The notes: a model not told the origin generated them from the sequence alone. DNA of 64,000 nucleotides from Enterobacter soli ATCC BAA-2102 (GCF_001654845.1 NZ_LXES01000007.1:62001-126000), one strand, 5' to 3'. Numbered from the stretch's first letter, positions 20,516 to 34,552 are shown. Translations and numbers: made by a program.

Positions 20516-21487
20516 ATGGGCGATAAACGCATTGCTGAAGAAGGTCGGTTTGCAGGGCTTGCACTGGCGGAAGAGGAACTGGTGGCACGCGTCGCCTGGT
20601 GCTATTACCACGACGGCCTGACCCAGAACGATATTGGCGAGCGACTTGGCCTGCCCCGTCTGAAAATTTCGCGTCTGCTGGAAAAGGGGCGTCAGTCGGG
20701 GGTGATTCGCGTCCAGATAAATTCCCGCTATGAAGGATGTCTGGCGCTGGAAACCGAGCTACAGCGGCGATTTGGTCTGAAGCTGGTGCGGGTGTTGCCT
20801 GCCCTGAATACCCCGCCGATGAACGTGCGGTTAGGCATTGGCGCGGCGCAGTCTCTGATGGGCGTACTGGAACCCGGGCAGCTGCTGGCGGTGGGCTTTG
20901 GCGAAACCACCATGAGCAGCCTGCAACACTTAAGCGGCTTTATTAGCTCACAGCAGATCCGCCTGGTCACGCTTTCGGGCGGCGTAGGGCCGTATATGAC
21001 CGGCATCGGTCAGCTGGATGCGGCCTGTAGCGTCAGTATGATCCCGGCGCCGCTTCGCGTTTCCTCCGCTGAAGTCGCCGGAATTTTAAAACGAGAAACC
21101 AGCGTGCGGGATGTGATCCTCGCGGCTACCGCAGCCGATGTTGCCGTGGTGGGAATTGGTGCGGTGAACCAGCGTCGCGATGCCACGATTTTACGTTCCG
21201 GCTATATCAGTGAAGGCGAACAACTGATGTATGCCCGCAAGGGCGCCGTGGGCGATATCCTGGGCTATTTCCTCAATGCCGAAGGGGAATGCGTAGACGA
21301 ACTGGAGATCCACCGTGAATTACTAGGCGTAACGCTCGATGAGCTGGCGCAGTTACCCACCATCGTTGGCGTGGCCGGAGGTGAAGAGAAAGCCGATGCG
21401 ATTTATGCCGCACTCAAAGGTCGCCGTATCAATGGCCTGGTGACGGAAGAGACGACAGCCCGCGCGGTGCTGGCTCTGGCAAACTGA
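20516..21487 (+). CDS. lsrR: LsrR, transcriptional repressor of the lsr operon
   Basis: 323-residue SorC/DeoR-type regulator. The N-terminal helix-turn-helix ([20 protein letters not shown]) is followed by the sugar-phosphate-like effector domain that binds phospho-AI-2 ([53 protein letters not shown]). The start is ATG 20516 with AAGAG upstream; a much longer open frame from 20360 runs through the promoter and is rejected. Without phospho-AI-2 it should repress both lsrACDBFG and lsrRK. lsrK follows 37 bases later. Confidence 0.95.
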   Translation: MGDKRIAEEGRFAGLALAEEELVARVAWCYYHDGLTQNDIGERLGLPRLKISRLLEKGRQSGVIRVQINSRYEGCLALETELQRRFGLKLVRVLPALNTPPMNVRLGIGAAQSLMGVLEPGQLLAVGFGETTMSSLQHLSGFISSQQIRLVTLSGGVGPYMTGIGQLDAACSVSMIPAPLRVSSAEVAGILKRETSVRDVILAATAADVAVVGIGAVNQRRDATILRSGYISEGEQLMYARKGAVGDILGYFLNAEGECVDELEIHRELLGVTLDELAQLPTIVGVAGGEEKADAIYAALKGRRINGLVTEETTARAVLALAN

Positions 21488-21524
21488 GAGCCTGCCTTTC
21501 CCGCGCTAACAACGAGGCAAACTC

Positions 21525-23120
21525 ATGAGTTACCTTTTAGCGTTAGATGCAGGGACAGGCAGCGTTCGCGCCGTTATTTTCGATTTACAGGGCAACCAGA
21601 TTGCCGTCGGCCAGGCCGAGTGGAAACACCTGAGCGTGGAGAACGTGCCGGGGTCGATGGAGTTTGACCTCGACACCAACTGGCGGCTGGCCTGCCAGTG
21701 CATCCATCAGGCGCTGGAGCGCGCGCACCTGAGCGCCGCCGATATCCAGTCGGTCGCCTGCTGCTCAATGCGTGAAGGCATTGTGTTGTATGACCGCAAC
21801 GGCGAGGCTATCTGGGCCTGCGCCAACGTCGACGCCCGCGCCAGCCGCGAGGTGGCGGAGCTCAAAGAGATACACGACTACCGTTTTGAATCCGAAGTGT
21901 ACGGTGTTTCCGGGCAGACGCTGGCACTCAGTGCCATGCCGCGCCTGCTGTGGCTGGCCCACCATCGTCCGGATATTTACCGTAAGGCTGCCACCATCAC
22001 CATGATCAGCGACTGGCTGGCGGCGAAGCTCTCCGGAGAACTGGCGGTCGATCCCTCCAATGCGGGCACCACCGGGATGCTCGATCTCTTCAGCCGCGAC
22101 TGGCGTCCAACGTTACTGGATATGGCCGGGCTGCGCGCCGATATCCTCTCCCCAGTGAAAGAAACAGGCACGCTGCTGGGTGCGGTTACCGGGGCGGCGG
22201 CTCAGCAAAGCGGCCTGCGCGAAGGCACGCCGGTAGTGATGGGCGGTGGCGATGTGCAGCTTGGGTGCCTGGGTTTGGGCGTGGTACGCGCCGGGCAAAC
22301 GGCGGTGCTGGGTGGTACGTTCTGGCAGCAGGTGGTGAATTTGCCGCAGGTGCGTACCGATCCCGATATGAATATCCGGGTTAACCCCCACGTGATCCCC
22401 AGCATGGCACAGGCGGAATCCATCAGCTTCTTCACCGGATTAACCATGCGCTGGTTCCGTGACGCTTTCTGTGCAGAGGAAAAACTGATTGCCGAGCGAA
22501 TGGGCATGGATACTTACGCCCTGCTGGAAGAGATGGCGGCTCGCGTTCCGGCGGGTTCGCACGGCGTGATGCCGATTTTCTCCGATGCGATGCATTTTAA
22601 GCAGTGGTATCACGCTGCACCGTCGTTTATTAACCTCTCCATCGATCCGGAAAAGTGCAACAAAGCCACGCTGTTCCGTGCGCTGGAAGAAAACGCCGCG
22701 ATTGTCTCGGCCTGCAACCTGGCGCAGATTTCGCATTTTTCCGGCGTGACGTTTGAAAGCCTGGTGTTTGCGGGCGGCGGCGCGAAAGGTGCCTTGTGGA
22801 GCCAGATCTTAAGCGATGTGACCGGGTTGCCGGTGCGTGTGCCTGAGGTCAAAGAGGCCACCGCGTTGGGCTGTGCAATCGCCGCCGGAACAGGCGCGGG
22901 CCTGTTTGCAGATATGGCATCCACCGGAGAACGGTTGGTGAAATGGAGCCGGGAATTTACGCCAAACCCAGAACACCGCGAGCTGTACGACGGCATGATG
23001 CAAAAATGGCAGGCAGTCTACGCCGACCAGCTTGGGCTGGTGGACAGCGGGCTGACCACGTCGATGTGGCAAGCACCTGGGCTGGTGCGGGTATCACCCT
23101 CACCCCGGCCCTCTCCCTGA
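21525..23120 (+). CDS. lsrK: LsrK, autoinducer-2 kinase, with a repeat-derived C-terminal tail
   Basis: 531-residue FGGY-family kinase that phosphorylates imported AI-2 (DPD) with ATP, trapping it and making the LsrR inducer. The N-terminal ATPase fold starts [33 protein letters not shown] and [18 protein letters not shown] are also visible. Homologues end near TTSMWxAPGL; here the frame continues with [11 protein letters not shown], encoded by a palindromic repeat whose first hairpin supplies the TGA stop at 23118-23120. The extension should be tolerated but is untested. It lies downstream of lsrR as in E. coli. Confidence 0.95.
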   Translation: MSYLLALDAGTGSVRAVIFDLQGNQIAVGQAEWKHLSVENVPGSMEFDLDTNWRLACQCIHQALERAHLSAADIQSVACCSMREGIVLYDRNGEAIWACANVDARASREVAELKEIHDYRFESEVYGVSGQTLALSAMPRLLWLAHHRPDIYRKAATITMISDWLAAKLSGELAVDPSNAGTTGMLDLFSRDWRPTLLDMAGLRADILSPVKETGTLLGAVTGAAAQQSGLREGTPVVMGGGDVQLGCLGLGVVRAGQTAVLGGTFWQQVVNLPQVRTDPDMNIRVNPHVIPSMAQAESISFFTGLTMRWFRDAFCAEEKLIAERMGMDTYALLEEMAARVPAGSHGVMPIFSDAMHFKQWYHAAPSFINLSIDPEKCNKATLFRALEENAAIVSACNLAQISHFSGVTFESLVFAGGGAKGALWSQILSDVTGLPVRVPEVKEATALGCAIAAGTGAGLFADMASTGERLVKWSREFTPNPEHRELYDGMMQKWQAVYADQLGLVDSGLTTSMWQAPGLVRVSPSPRPSP

Positions 23121-23186
23121 GGGAGAGGGCGGTTTCGTCCCCTCTCCCCGTGGGGGAGGGTTAGGGTGAGAGCATCAGGCCACACA
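23094..23186. repeat. Palindromic intergenic repeat, two-hairpin copy
   Basis: Begins TCACCCTCACCCC and contains hairpins CCCTCTCCC-TGA-GGGAGAGGG and CCCTCTCCCCGTGGGGGAGGG, ending GCATCAGGCCACACA. Related copies lie at 25369 and 44051. The 5' part is inside the lsrK reading frame; the hairpins may also end the lsrRK transcript. Confidence 0.8.
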
Positions 23187-23253
23187 ATTTTTGAATCCCA
23201 TCACAATCACCGCATTCCCCTTTTCCCTTTTACTCCCCGCTGGCTAAATTAGT

Positions 23254-25319
<2,066 letters not shown>

Positions 25320-25333
25320 GGCAAGGTAAAAGC

Positions 25334-25359
25334 AAAACGGCAACCCAGTTGCCGTTTTT
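25334..25359 (+). terminator. fadH intrinsic terminator
   Basis: AAAACGGCAAC-CCA-GTTGCCG followed by TTTTT, 14 bases after the fadH stop. Confidence 0.9.
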
Positions 25360-25368
25360 AGTGTTTGC

Positions 25369-25416
25369 TCCCTCTCCCTGTGGGAAAGGGGTGGGGTGAG
25401 GGCATCAGGCCGCACA
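25369..25416. repeat. Palindromic intergenic repeat, half copy
   Basis: CTCCCTCTCCCTGTGGGAAA then GGGGTGGGGTGAGGGCATCAGGCCGCACA: the single-hairpin 3' half of the repeat at 23094, ending in the same GCATCAGGCC tail. It lies between convergent fadH and rlmG. Confidence 0.75.
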
Positions 25417-25425
25417 TACAAAATC

Positions 25426-26562
25426 TTAACGACGACGACCCAGCTTAACCGCTTTCAGCACCACGAACTTGTTGTTGGTGGCGATGGTGGTGCAGTTACC
25501 AAAAATCTTCTTCAGCTTGTGGAAGTAGTCCAGGTGGCGGTTCGCCACGATATACAGCTCACCGTTAATTTTCAGGCAACGACGCGCATGGTGGAACATC
25601 TCCCAGGCGACGTTATCCGTCAGGGCATGTTTCTGGTGGAACGGCGGGTTACACAGTACAGCGTTGAAGCGGAAAGGTTCCACACCTGACAGCGCGTTGT
25701 TGATCATAAACTCGCAGCGATCCAGCGCCTCTGGCATGTTGGTTTCCACGTTAAGACGACTGGAAGCCACCGCCATCGGCGATTCATCACTAAACACCAC
25801 GCTGGCTTCCGGGTTCTTCGCCAGCAGCGTCAGGCCAATCACCCCATTACCGCAGCCCAGATCGACAATCTCACCTTCCAGATTTTCCGGCAGATGTTCA
25901 ATAAAGAAACGCGCCCCGATATCCAGACCGGTGCGGGAGAAGACGTTCGCATGGTTATGGATGGTCCAGTCGGTCCCTTCCAGTTTCCAGCTCAGCGTTT
26001 CTGGCGCGTCAGCCAGTTCCGGCGCACTGAAGGTACAGTTGATGAGACGCGCTTTTTTCCACGCCAGCGTGGTGGTAGTTGGGCCGAGCACTTTCTCGAA
26101 CAATTCCAGCGTCGAGGTGTGAATATCACGCGCTTTTGCACCTGCGATAATACGCGTTTCCGGGGTGACGACTTTACGCAGCGCGCGCAGCTGTTGTTCC
26201 AGCAACGCCATGGTTTTCGGCACTTTGATCAGCACCACACCCGGCGCCTGCGGGTAGTCCGCAGTGCTGTCGAGAAACTTCACGCTGGATTCTTTGAGGT
26301 CGTTGTGGCGCAGGTTTTCACGCGTCGCCAGCTCACTTAAGTAGGAATCACCGATGCTGTAAGGGGTGTGTTCCGCCAGAGCACAGCCCAGCGCGCCAAA
26401 CGCATCATTCAGGATCAGAACCGGGCCGCTGATTTCAGTGTCATCCAACTGTTGCAGCAGATATTCATCCGCCGCTTCCCACGCCATAAGCGGGTTGACG
26501 TCGTCCGTTTCCGGGAAACGTTTAAGGTTGAGTGAACGGAAACCGTTGTCTAAGTGGCTCAT
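25426..26562 (-). CDS. rlmG: 23S rRNA m2G1835 methyltransferase RlmG
   Basis: 378-residue AdoMet-dependent methyltransferase that makes N2-methylguanosine at position 1835 of 23S rRNA. It is a duplicated fold: a degenerate N-terminal half and a catalytic C-terminal half with motif [19 protein letters not shown] and the N2-guanine motif [11 protein letters not shown]. The start is [13 protein letters not shown] behind AGGAGGGCC; the open frame upstream to 26655 would overlap the divergent ygjP promoter and is rejected. Length equals that of E. coli RlmG. Confidence 0.96.
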   Translation of the reverse strand: MSHLDNGFRSLNLKRFPETDDVNPLMAWEAADEYLLQQLDDTEISGPVLILNDAFGALGCALAEHTPYSIGDSYLSELATRENLRHNDLKESSVKFLDSTADYPQAPGVVLIKVPKTMALLEQQLRALRKVVTPETRIIAGAKARDIHTSTLELFEKVLGPTTTTLAWKKARLINCTFSAPELADAPETLSWKLEGTDWTIHNHANVFSRTGLDIGARFFIEHLPENLEGEIVDLGCGNGVIGLTLLAKNPEASVVFSDESPMAVASSRLNVETNMPEALDRCEFMINNALSGVEPFRFNAVLCNPPFHQKHALTDNVAWEMFHHARRCLKINGELYIVANRHLDYFHKLKKIFGNCTTIATNNKFVVLKAVKLGRRR

Positions 26563-26646
26563 CGGCCCTCCTGAATGGTAAAATTTCGGCGTATCCCTGA
26601 AAAGGGTGCGTGAGTATACCCGTTTTCGCATTAATTTGGGCTTTTG

Positions 26647-27150
26647 ATGAACCAACTAACTTATCTCCAGGGCTACCCGGCGCACTTACTTTCCCAGGTT
26701 CGCAGCTTAATTGCCGAGCAAAAGCTGGGCACGGTGCTGGAAAAACGCTACCCGGGCACCCATGATTTCGCGACCGATAAAGCCCTCTGGCAGTATACGC
26801 AGGATCTGAAAAGCCGGTACCTGAAGAGCGCACCGCCGATCAATAAGGTGATGTACGACAACAAGATCCACGTGCTGAAAAACGCGCTCGGCCTGCATAC
26901 CGCTATCTCTCGCGTTCAGGGCGGCAAGCTGAAGGCGAAAGCCGAGATCCGCGTGGCGACCGTGTTCCGTAACGCGCCGGAAGCGTTTCTGCGAATGATC
27001 GTAGTGCATGAACTGGCACACCTGAAAGAGAAAGAGCACGACAAGGCGTTCTATTCCCTGTGCTGCCATATGGAGCCGCAGTACCACCAGCTCGAGTTTG
27101 ATACCCGACTGTGGCTTACGCATTTATCGTTAAAAGGTAATGCGGAATAG
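26647..27150 (+). CDS. ygjP: YgjP, metallohydrolase-like protein (WLM/SprT-like)
   Basis: 167-residue cytosolic protein with a zinc-metallopeptidase-like motif [18 protein letters not shown] (HExxH, third ligand probably the later His) and a C-terminal [19 protein letters not shown]. The family is DUF45/YgjP-type; a protease activity is inferred from the motif only. The start is ATG 26647 giving [11 protein letters not shown], close to E. coli [11 protein letters not shown]; a TTG three bases earlier is ignored. Divergent from rlmG. Confidence 0.92.
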   Translation: MNQLTYLQGYPAHLLSQVRSLIAEQKLGTVLEKRYPGTHDFATDKALWQYTQDLKSRYLKSAPPINKVMYDNKIHVLKNALGLHTAISRVQGGKLKAKAEIRVATVFRNAPEAFLRMIVVHELAHLKEKEHDKAFYSLCCHMEPQYHQLEFDTRLWLTHLSLKGNAE

Positions 27151-27220
27151 CGCACTGGTTTTGCAATAATCCCGTGCTACAGTGGCTGAAGGTTCCCAGC
27201 TACGGAGTACGTAAACGTTT

Positions 27221-28219
27221 ATGATACGTTTCGCAGTCATTGGTACGAACTGGATCACACGCCAGTTCGTCGACGCCGCCCACGAAACCGGCAAATATAA
27301 GCTCACCGCAGTCTATTCCCGCAGCCTTGAGCAGGCGCAGTCCTTCGCGAATGATTACCTGGTCGAACACCTGTTCACCTCGCTCGATGAGATGGCGCAA
27401 AGTGATGCCATTGATGCGGTCTATATTGCCAGCCCGAACTCCCTGCACTTCCCGCAAACCAGGCTGTTCCTCAGCCATAAAAAACATGTGATTTGCGAGA
27501 AGCCGCTTGCCTCCAACATTCAGGAAGTGGAAGCCGCCATCGCCCTGGCGCGTGAAAATCAGGTGGTGCTGTTTGAAGCATTCAAAACCGCCAGCCTGCC
27601 AAACTTCCTGCTGTTGCAGCAGTCTCTGCCGAAGCTTGGCAACGTGCGTAAGGCTTTCATCAACTACTGCCAGTACTCTTCACGCTACCAGCGCTACCTG
27701 GACGGTGAGAACCCGAACACCTTTAATCCGGCCTTCTCGAACGGGTCGATTATGGATATCGGCTTCTACTGTCTGGCCTCGGCAGTCGCGCTGTGGGGCG
27801 AGCCGCACGGCGTGACGGCCACCGCCAGCCTGCTGGATAGCGGTGTGGATGCACACGGTGTCGTGGTGCTGGATTACGGTGATTTCAGCGTTACGCTGCA
27901 ACACTCTAAAGTCAGTGATTCAGTGCTGCCGAGCGAAATTCAGGGCGAAGCCGGATCGCTGGTGATTGAGAAGATCTCCGAGTGTCAGAAACTGAGCTTC
28001 GTGCCGCGCGGCGGGAAAGCGCAAGAGCTGACGCAGCCACAGCATATTAACACTATGCTCTATGAGGCAGAGGTCTTTGCACGCCTGGTAGAAAACAATG
28101 AAGTGAATCACCCAGGGCTTTCGGTCAGCCGCACTACGGCGAAGCTGCAAACGGAGATCCGCCGTCAGACTGGCGTGGTGTTCCCGGCAGACGACGTGAG
28201 CGCAAAAGCGATCGCGTAA
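27221..28219 (+). CDS. ygjR: YgjR, Gfo/Idh/MocA-family oxidoreductase
   Basis: 332-residue putative NAD(P)-dependent dehydrogenase. The N-terminal Rossmann fold shows FAVIGTNWITRQFVDAA, a variant of the usual GxGxxG, and the family motif VICEKPLA at about 90-97. The C-terminal alpha/beta domain includes SNGSIMDIGFYCLASAVALW. The substrate is unknown in E. coli too. It follows ygjP by 70 bases and is followed by the alx leader. Confidence 0.92.
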   Translation: MIRFAVIGTNWITRQFVDAAHETGKYKLTAVYSRSLEQAQSFANDYLVEHLFTSLDEMAQSDAIDAVYIASPNSLHFPQTRLFLSHKKHVICEKPLASNIQEVEAAIALARENQVVLFEAFKTASLPNFLLLQQSLPKLGNVRKAFINYCQYSSRYQRYLDGENPNTFNPAFSNGSIMDIGFYCLASAVALWGEPHGVTATASLLDSGVDAHGVVVLDYGDFSVTLQHSKVSDSVLPSEIQGEAGSLVIEKISECQKLSFVPRGGKAQELTQPQHINTMLYEAEVFARLVENNEVNHPGLSVSRTTAKLQTEIRRQTGVVFPADDVSAKAIA

Positions 28220-28279
28220 AGCTGTGTAATGAAATCATGCACACCATTGACGAAACCGATGGTCTGACATATTTTGTTA

Positions 28280-28412
28280 CCCGCAAAGGGGAGTAACTTC
28301 CTTGCCGGTGGATCGTCATTACGATGCGTGAAAATCGCATCCGGTCGCCGGGCAATCAAAAGCGTCTTTTTGGTTGTAAGTGAGACCTTGCCGGAAGGCG
28401 AGGTCTATGCAT
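28280..28412 (+). ncRNA. yybP-ykoY manganese riboswitch / PRE leader of alx
   Basis: Leader with the conserved yybP-ykoY elements: AAAGGGGAGTAACTTCCTT at the 5' side and ACCTTGCCGGAAGGCGAGG at the 3' side, pairing around a variable stem. In E. coli this is the pH-responsive element (SraF/PRE), which also senses Mn2+ and raises alx translation in alkali or high manganese. It lies 66-198 bases before the alx ATG. Confidence 0.88.
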
Positions 28413-28421
28413 AAAAAGCGT

Positions 28422-28460
28422 AACGGCTATCGTCTTCTGACCATAGCCGTTTTTGTTTTT
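28422..28460 (+). terminator. Intrinsic terminator in the alx leader
   Basis: AACGGCTAT...ATAGCCGTT with a 12-base loop, then TTTTGTTTTT, ending 17 bases before the alx start. Its place between riboswitch and gene makes it the likely expression platform: read-through needs the ligand-bound or alternative fold. Confidence 0.8.
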
Positions 28461-28477
28461 ATGCGTAAGGAAGAAAT

Positions 28478-29443
28478 ATGAATACTGTCGGTACTCCGCT
28501 GCTGTGGGGCGGATTCGCAGTCGTGGTCCTCATCATGCTGGCTGTCGACCTCTTTTTGCAGGGTCGTCGTGGCGCGCATGGCATGTCCATGAAACAAGCC
28601 GCCGTCTGGTCGCTGGTGTGGGTAACCCTGTCCCTGCTCTTCTGTGCCGCCTTCTGGTGGTATCTGGCCTCAACCGAAGGCCGCGCGGTTGCCGACCCTC
28701 AGGCACTGGCGTTCCTCACCGGTTATTTGATCGAAAAAGCCCTGGCGGTGGATAACGTCTTCGTCTGGCTGATGCTATTCAGTTACTTCGCCGTACCTGC
28801 CGCACTGCAACGCCGCGTACTGGTATACGGCGTGCTGGGGGCGATCGTTCTGCGTACCATCATGATCTTTGCCGGTAGCTGGCTGATAACCCAGTTCGAA
28901 TGGCTGCTGTATGTCTTTGGTGCCTTCCTGCTGTTCACCGGGATCAAAATGGCACTGGCGAAAGAAGATGGCTCCGCTATTGGCGATCGTCCGCTAGTGA
29001 AGTGGATCCGTGGGCATCTGCGCATGACGGACAAGATCGAGAGCGAACACTTCTTCGTGCGTAAAAATGGCCTGATGTTTGCCACTCCGCTACTGCTGGT
29101 GCTGATTCTGGTTGAGCTGAGCGACGTTATCTTCGCGGTAGACAGTATTCCGGCTATCTTCGCGGTGACCACTGACCCGTTCATTGTGCTGACCTCTAAC
29201 CTGTTCGCAATCCTTGGCCTGCGTGCGATGTACTTCCTGCTGGCAGGCGCGGCGGAACGTTTCTCGATGCTGAAATACGGCCTGTCGGTGATCCTGGTAT
29301 TTATCGGTATCAAGATGCTGATTGTCGATTTCTATCATATCCCGATCGCCATTTCGCTCGGGGTAGTGTTTGGCATCCTGATCGTGACGCTGATTATCAA
29401 TACCTGGGTTAATCGCCAGCACGATAAGAAGCAGCAGGTGTAG
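28478..29443 (+). CDS. alx: Alx, TerC-family membrane protein, manganese exporter
   Basis: 321-residue inner-membrane protein of the TerC family with about nine hydrophobic helices. Acidic intramembrane motifs are visible ([39 protein letters not shown]) and probably bind metal. E. coli Alx is induced at high pH and by manganese and lowers cytosolic Mn2+. The ribosome-binding site is AAGGAAG just after the leader terminator, and the upstream PRE riboswitch links expression to Mn2+ and pH. Confidence 0.95.
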   Translation: MNTVGTPLLWGGFAVVVLIMLAVDLFLQGRRGAHGMSMKQAAVWSLVWVTLSLLFCAAFWWYLASTEGRAVADPQALAFLTGYLIEKALAVDNVFVWLMLFSYFAVPAALQRRVLVYGVLGAIVLRTIMIFAGSWLITQFEWLLYVFGAFLLFTGIKMALAKEDGSAIGDRPLVKWIRGHLRMTDKIESEHFFVRKNGLMFATPLLLVLILVELSDVIFAVDSIPAIFAVTTDPFIVLTSNLFAILGLRAMYFLLAGAAERFSMLKYGLSVILVFIGIKMLIVDFYHIPIAISLGVVFGILIVTLIINTWVNRQHDKKQQV

Positions 29444-29451
29444 TGGGTTTT

Positions 29452-29476
29452 GCCGGGTGGTACAGCGCCACCCGGC
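29452..29476. repeat. REP-like palindrome between alx and sstT
   Basis: GCCGGGTGG-TACAGCG-CCACCCGGC, a single REP-type hairpin directly downstream of alx. Confidence 0.7.
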
Positions 29477-29652
29477 ACTTCCGTTAATCAATAGTTAAAA
29501 AACATGACGCAACACGTAAAATCCAGCATTTTACGCTTCCCTCCCCTGCCACTTTCCCTATACTCGACCAGGCAAACATTTACTTACATCCGGACATAAA
29601 TGTGACTTAGAGCACATCCGGGATGGAACGCAATTTCACTTAAGGAATCTCC

Positions 29653-30894
29653 ATGACCACATCATCATCTGGACTGTTTGCGCGCCTGTCGCGCGGCAGC
29701 CTTGTTAAGCAAATACTGGTTGGCCTGGTGTTGGGTGTTGCGCTGGCACTGATATCTAAACCCGCCGCAGAGGCCACCGGCCTGCTCGGTACCCTGTTCG
29801 TCGGCGCGTTGAAAGCCGTTGCCCCGATTCTGGTCCTGACCCTGGTGATGGCTTCCATCGCCAACCATCAGCAGGGACAAAAAACCAATATCCGCCCAAT
29901 CCTGTGGATGTACCTGTTAGGGACTTTCTCGGCGGCACTGACTGCGGTTGTCGTCAGTTTCATCTTCCCTTCAACGCTTCAGTTAACTACCGGCGCAACC
30001 GACATTACGCCGCCTGCGGGTATCGTTGAGGTGATGCACGGTCTGTTGATGAGCGTCGTGGCTAACCCTATCCATGCCCTGATTAACGCTAACTACATCG
30101 GCATTCTGGTGTGGGCTGTCGGTCTTGGATTTGCCCTGCGCCACAGCAATGACACCACCAAAAACCTGATTAACGATGTATCCAATGCCGTGACCTTCAT
30201 CGTGACGCTGGTGATCCGCTTTGCACCAATTGGTATTTTTGGTCTGGTATCCTCAACGCTTGCAACCACCGGTTTTGGCGCACTGTGGGGTTATGCCCAA
30301 CTGCTGCTGGTATTGATTGGCTGTATGGCCGTGGTGGCGCTGGTGATTAACCCGCTGCTGGTGTTCTTACAGACGCGCCGTAACCCTTATCCGCTGGTGT
30401 TGATGTGCCTGCGTGAGAGCGGCGTAACCGCCTTCTTTACCCGCAGCTCAGCCGCGAATATTCCGGTAAACATGTCGCTGTGTGAAAAACTGAATCTGGA
30501 CCGTGATACTTACTCTGTGTCGATCCCCCTGGGTGCGACCGTTAATATGGCGGGCGCGGCAATCACCATTACGGTTCTGACGCTGGCGGCAGTCCATACG
30601 CTGGGTATTCCGGTAGATTTACCGACGGCACTGCTGTTGAGCGTGGTGGCTGCACTTTGCGCTTGTGGGGCTTCTGGCGTGGCGGGTGGTTCGCTGCTGC
30701 TGATCCCGCTGGCCTGTAATATGTTTGGCATTCCGAACGAGATTGCCATGCAGGTTGTCGCCGTTGGTTTCATCATTGGCGTGTTGCAGGACTCCTGCGA
30801 AACCGCGATCAACTCTTCCACCGATGTGATGTTTACCGCGGCCGTATGTCAGGCGGAAGACGCGCGCTTAGCGAAAAACGCCCTGCGTAGCTAA
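29653..30894 (+). CDS. sstT: Serine/threonine:Na+ symporter SstT
   Basis: 413-residue transporter of the dicarboxylate/amino acid:cation symporter (DAACS) family, importing L-serine and L-threonine with sodium. Family marks include the Ser-rich re-entrant loop [14 protein letters not shown], the motif [15 protein letters not shown] and the C-terminal [20 protein letters not shown]. About eight transmembrane segments; full length. The start at 29653 has AAGGA upstream. It converges on ygjV across a terminator. Confidence 0.97.
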   Translation: MTTSSSGLFARLSRGSLVKQILVGLVLGVALALISKPAAEATGLLGTLFVGALKAVAPILVLTLVMASIANHQQGQKTNIRPILWMYLLGTFSAALTAVVVSFIFPSTLQLTTGATDITPPAGIVEVMHGLLMSVVANPIHALINANYIGILVWAVGLGFALRHSNDTTKNLINDVSNAVTFIVTLVIRFAPIGIFGLVSSTLATTGFGALWGYAQLLLVLIGCMAVVALVINPLLVFLQTRRNPYPLVLMCLRESGVTAFFTRSSAANIPVNMSLCEKLNLDRDTYSVSIPLGATVNMAGAAITITVLTLAAVHTLGIPVDLPTALLLSVVAALCACGASGVAGGSLLLIPLACNMFGIPNEIAMQVVAVGFIIGVLQDSCETAINSSTDVMFTAAVCQAEDARLAKNALRS

Positions 30895-30900
30895 TCTGTT

Positions 30901-30928
30901 AGCCCTTCCGTCAGCGGACGGAGGGGCT
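30901..30928. terminator. Terminator between convergent sstT and ygjV
   Basis: AGCCCTTCCGTC-AGCG-GACGGAGGGGCT, a long hairpin in the 16-base gap that also overlaps the end of ygjV; a weak CTCTCTTCC tract follows on the sstT side. Confidence 0.65.
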
Positions 30929-31465
30929 CTCTTCCTGTACCTGGTTTTCCACTTTAAACGGATCGATACCGCGCTTCTGCATTCGCCAGAAACGAATGAT
31001 GTTCAGCCCGTTCATGATGAGGAAACTGCCTTCGATTAATGTCCCGCCAATCGACCCCAGCCAGAAGTTGTGGATCACCCAGCAGCAGGTTGAACACCAG
31101 ATCACACAGCGCATCGTCAGGCCTTTACTGCGAAACAGCGCCCAGGTACTGACAATGGTGCCAATCACCGGTAGCAGCTCTATCGGATGATGAAACTTCG
31201 CCAGCCCAATTCCCCCGGTCAGCACAATAAATACCGCCATCACCCACAGGCTGCGGGTGCGCAGAGTAATGAGCGTACGCACGGTGTTGAGCATGGCGCT
31301 TGAGCCTGCCGGAAATGCACCCATCAGAAAGAAGTGCACGCCGATAACGGCGCTGTAAACCGAAAGCTGGATTTTGAATTTCCGCTCGTCGCGATTGATA
31401 AAAGTGGTGATACCAATCAGAAAGGCGATAACACCAACGCCCTGGGCCAGCCAATACGCGCTCAT
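30911..31465 (-). CDS. ygjV: YgjV, inner-membrane protein
   Basis: 184-residue polytopic protein with about five or six hydrophobic segments (GVGVIAFLIGITTFI; LWVMAVFIVLTGGIGLA; LLPVIGTIVSTWALF). It belongs to the YgjV/Imp family of unknown function. Same length and place as in E. coli, between sstT and uxaA. AAGGAGT precedes the ATG. Confidence 0.9.
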   Translation of the reverse strand: MSAYWLAQGVGVIAFLIGITTFINRDERKFKIQLSVYSAVIGVHFFLMGAFPAGSSAMLNTVRTLITLRTRSLWVMAVFIVLTGGIGLAKFHHPIELLPVIGTIVSTWALFRSKGLTMRCVIWCSTCCWVIHNFWLGSIGGTLIEGSFLIMNGLNIIRFWRMQKRGIDPFKVENQVQEESPSVR

Positions 31466-31486
31466 GAAGGAGTCCTGTGTTCAGGC

Positions 31487-31524
31487 AAAAAGAAACGGCG
31501 CTTCATTATATGAAACGCCGTTTC
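31487..31524 (-). terminator. uxaCA terminator
   Basis: On the minus strand GAAACGGCG...CGCCGTTTC with a 15-base loop, then TTTTTG, 20 bases past the uxaA stop. It closes the uxaCA operon. Confidence 0.75.
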
Positions 31525-31543
31525 GGATTTAAAGCATGATGAC

Positions 31544-33031
31544 TTACAGCGTAACGCCGCTTTTGAATATCGCCAGCTCGCGGAAGTCGTTTTTCTCGTT
31601 ACAGGTCTGCTTGCCGTTAGCGAAGTCCACGATGGTATCGACGAATTCGTTCAGCAGTTGCGGCATTGCCTTGCCGTGGATCAGCTGGCCGGCATCGAAG
31701 TCGATCCAGTGTTTTTTCTTCGCCGCCAGCTCGCTGTTGGTGGCAATTTTCACCGTTGGCACAAAGCCACCGTACGGTGTACCGCGGCCCGTACTGAACA
31801 GCACCATATGGCAGCCTGCTCCGGCCAGCGCGCTGGTTGCTACCGCATCGTTACCCGGTGCGCTAAGCAGATTCAGACCGTGGGTTTTCAAACGTTCGCC
31901 ATAGCGCAGCACGTCAACCACCTGGCTTGCCCCTGCTTTCTGGGTACAGCCGAGCGATTTCTCTTCCAGCGTCGTGATCCCGCCCGCTTTGTTGCCCGGC
32001 GATGGGTTCTCGTAAATCGGCTGGTTGTGCGCAATGAAGTACTGTTTGAAGTCGTTCACCATGGTGACGGTTTTCTCAAACGTCTCTTCGTCGCGGCAAT
32101 GGCTCATCAGAATACGTTCAGCACCAAACATTTCTGGTACTTCGGTCAGCACGGTGGTGCCGCCGTTAACGATCATGTAATCCGAGAAGCGGCCCAACAT
32201 TGGGTTCGCGGTGATGCCGGACAGGCCATCAGACCCGCCGCACTCAAGCCCGAATTTCAGCTCACTCAGTTTACCTGGTTCACGTTTGTCGTGGCGCATC
32301 ACGTCATACAGCTGATGCAGCTGCTCAAGCCCTGCTTCCACTTCATCGTCCTGGTGCTGGCACACCATAAAGTGCACACGATCAGGATCAAACTCGCCCA
32401 GCGTTTCGCGGAAGGCATCTACCTGGTTGTTTTCACACCCCAGGCCAATCACCAGAACCGCGCCCGCATTCGGGTGGCGCACCATGTTTTGCAGCATGGT
32501 ACGGGTATTAATATGGTCATCACCTAACTGTGAACAACCGTAAGTGTGGCTAAACAGGTGCACACCGTCGGTGCCTTCGGCATTGTTGGTCTCTTTCAGG
32601 AAACGCGTCTGAATTTGACGCGCGATCCCATTAACACAGCCCACCGTCGGGAGGATCCACAGTTCATTGCGGATCCCCACATCACCGTTGGCACGGCGGT
32701 AAATCTGTACGTCGCGATCTGCCGCCTGCCCGATGTCCGCCGGGGATTCAGGTTGATAGCTATACTCGTCCAGATCGCTAAGATTGGTGCGGGTATTGTG
32801 GGAATGAATATGTTCACCCGGCGCAATATCCGCCAGCGCATGACCAATAGGCAAACCGTACTTCACGACGTTTTCACCTTTGGCGATAGGACGTATGGCA
32901 AATTTGTGCCCACGCGAAATCGCCTGACGCAACGTGACTGTCTCATTTTCAACAGTCACGTCCGTACCTTCGGTCAGATCCGCCAGCGCTACGACAACGT
33001 TATCCAGCGAATGGATTTTGATGTATTGCAT
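31544..33031 (-). CDS. uxaA: Altronate dehydratase UxaA
   Basis: 495-residue enzyme converting D-altronate to 2-keto-3-deoxy-D-gluconate in galacturonate catabolism; iron- or manganese-dependent. It has an N-terminal SAF domain (1-80) and the large UxaA catalytic domain with LWILPTVGCVNGIARQIQ, FSHTYGCSQLG, GLECGGSDGLSGITANPMLG and [20 protein letters not shown]. The same family as garD at the end of this window, and the motifs are shared. It follows uxaC by 17 bases, giving the operon uxaCA. Confidence 0.97.
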   Translation of the reverse strand: MQYIKIHSLDNVVVALADLTEGTDVTVENETVTLRQAISRGHKFAIRPIAKGENVVKYGLPIGHALADIAPGEHIHSHNTRTNLSDLDEYSYQPESPADIGQAADRDVQIYRRANGDVGIRNELWILPTVGCVNGIARQIQTRFLKETNNAEGTDGVHLFSHTYGCSQLGDDHINTRTMLQNMVRHPNAGAVLVIGLGCENNQVDAFRETLGEFDPDRVHFMVCQHQDDEVEAGLEQLHQLYDVMRHDKREPGKLSELKFGLECGGSDGLSGITANPMLGRFSDYMIVNGGTTVLTEVPEMFGAERILMSHCRDEETFEKTVTMVNDFKQYFIAHNQPIYENPSPGNKAGGITTLEEKSLGCTQKAGASQVVDVLRYGERLKTHGLNLLSAPGNDAVATSALAGAGCHMVLFSTGRGTPYGGFVPTVKIATNSELAAKKKHWIDFDAGQLIHGKAMPQLLNEFVDTIVDFANGKQTCNEKNDFRELAIFKSGVTL

Positions 33032-33048
33032 ATCAACCTCAAACGGCC

Positions 33049-34461
<1,413 letters not shown>

Positions 34462-34552
34462 TTATCGTCTTCCTCTTAACGAGTGCGTCAAAAAGCTTAT
34501 GTTCAGATGCTGCAAAGTTATCACACCAATTTCCAGCAGCCGAAGTTTTTTT

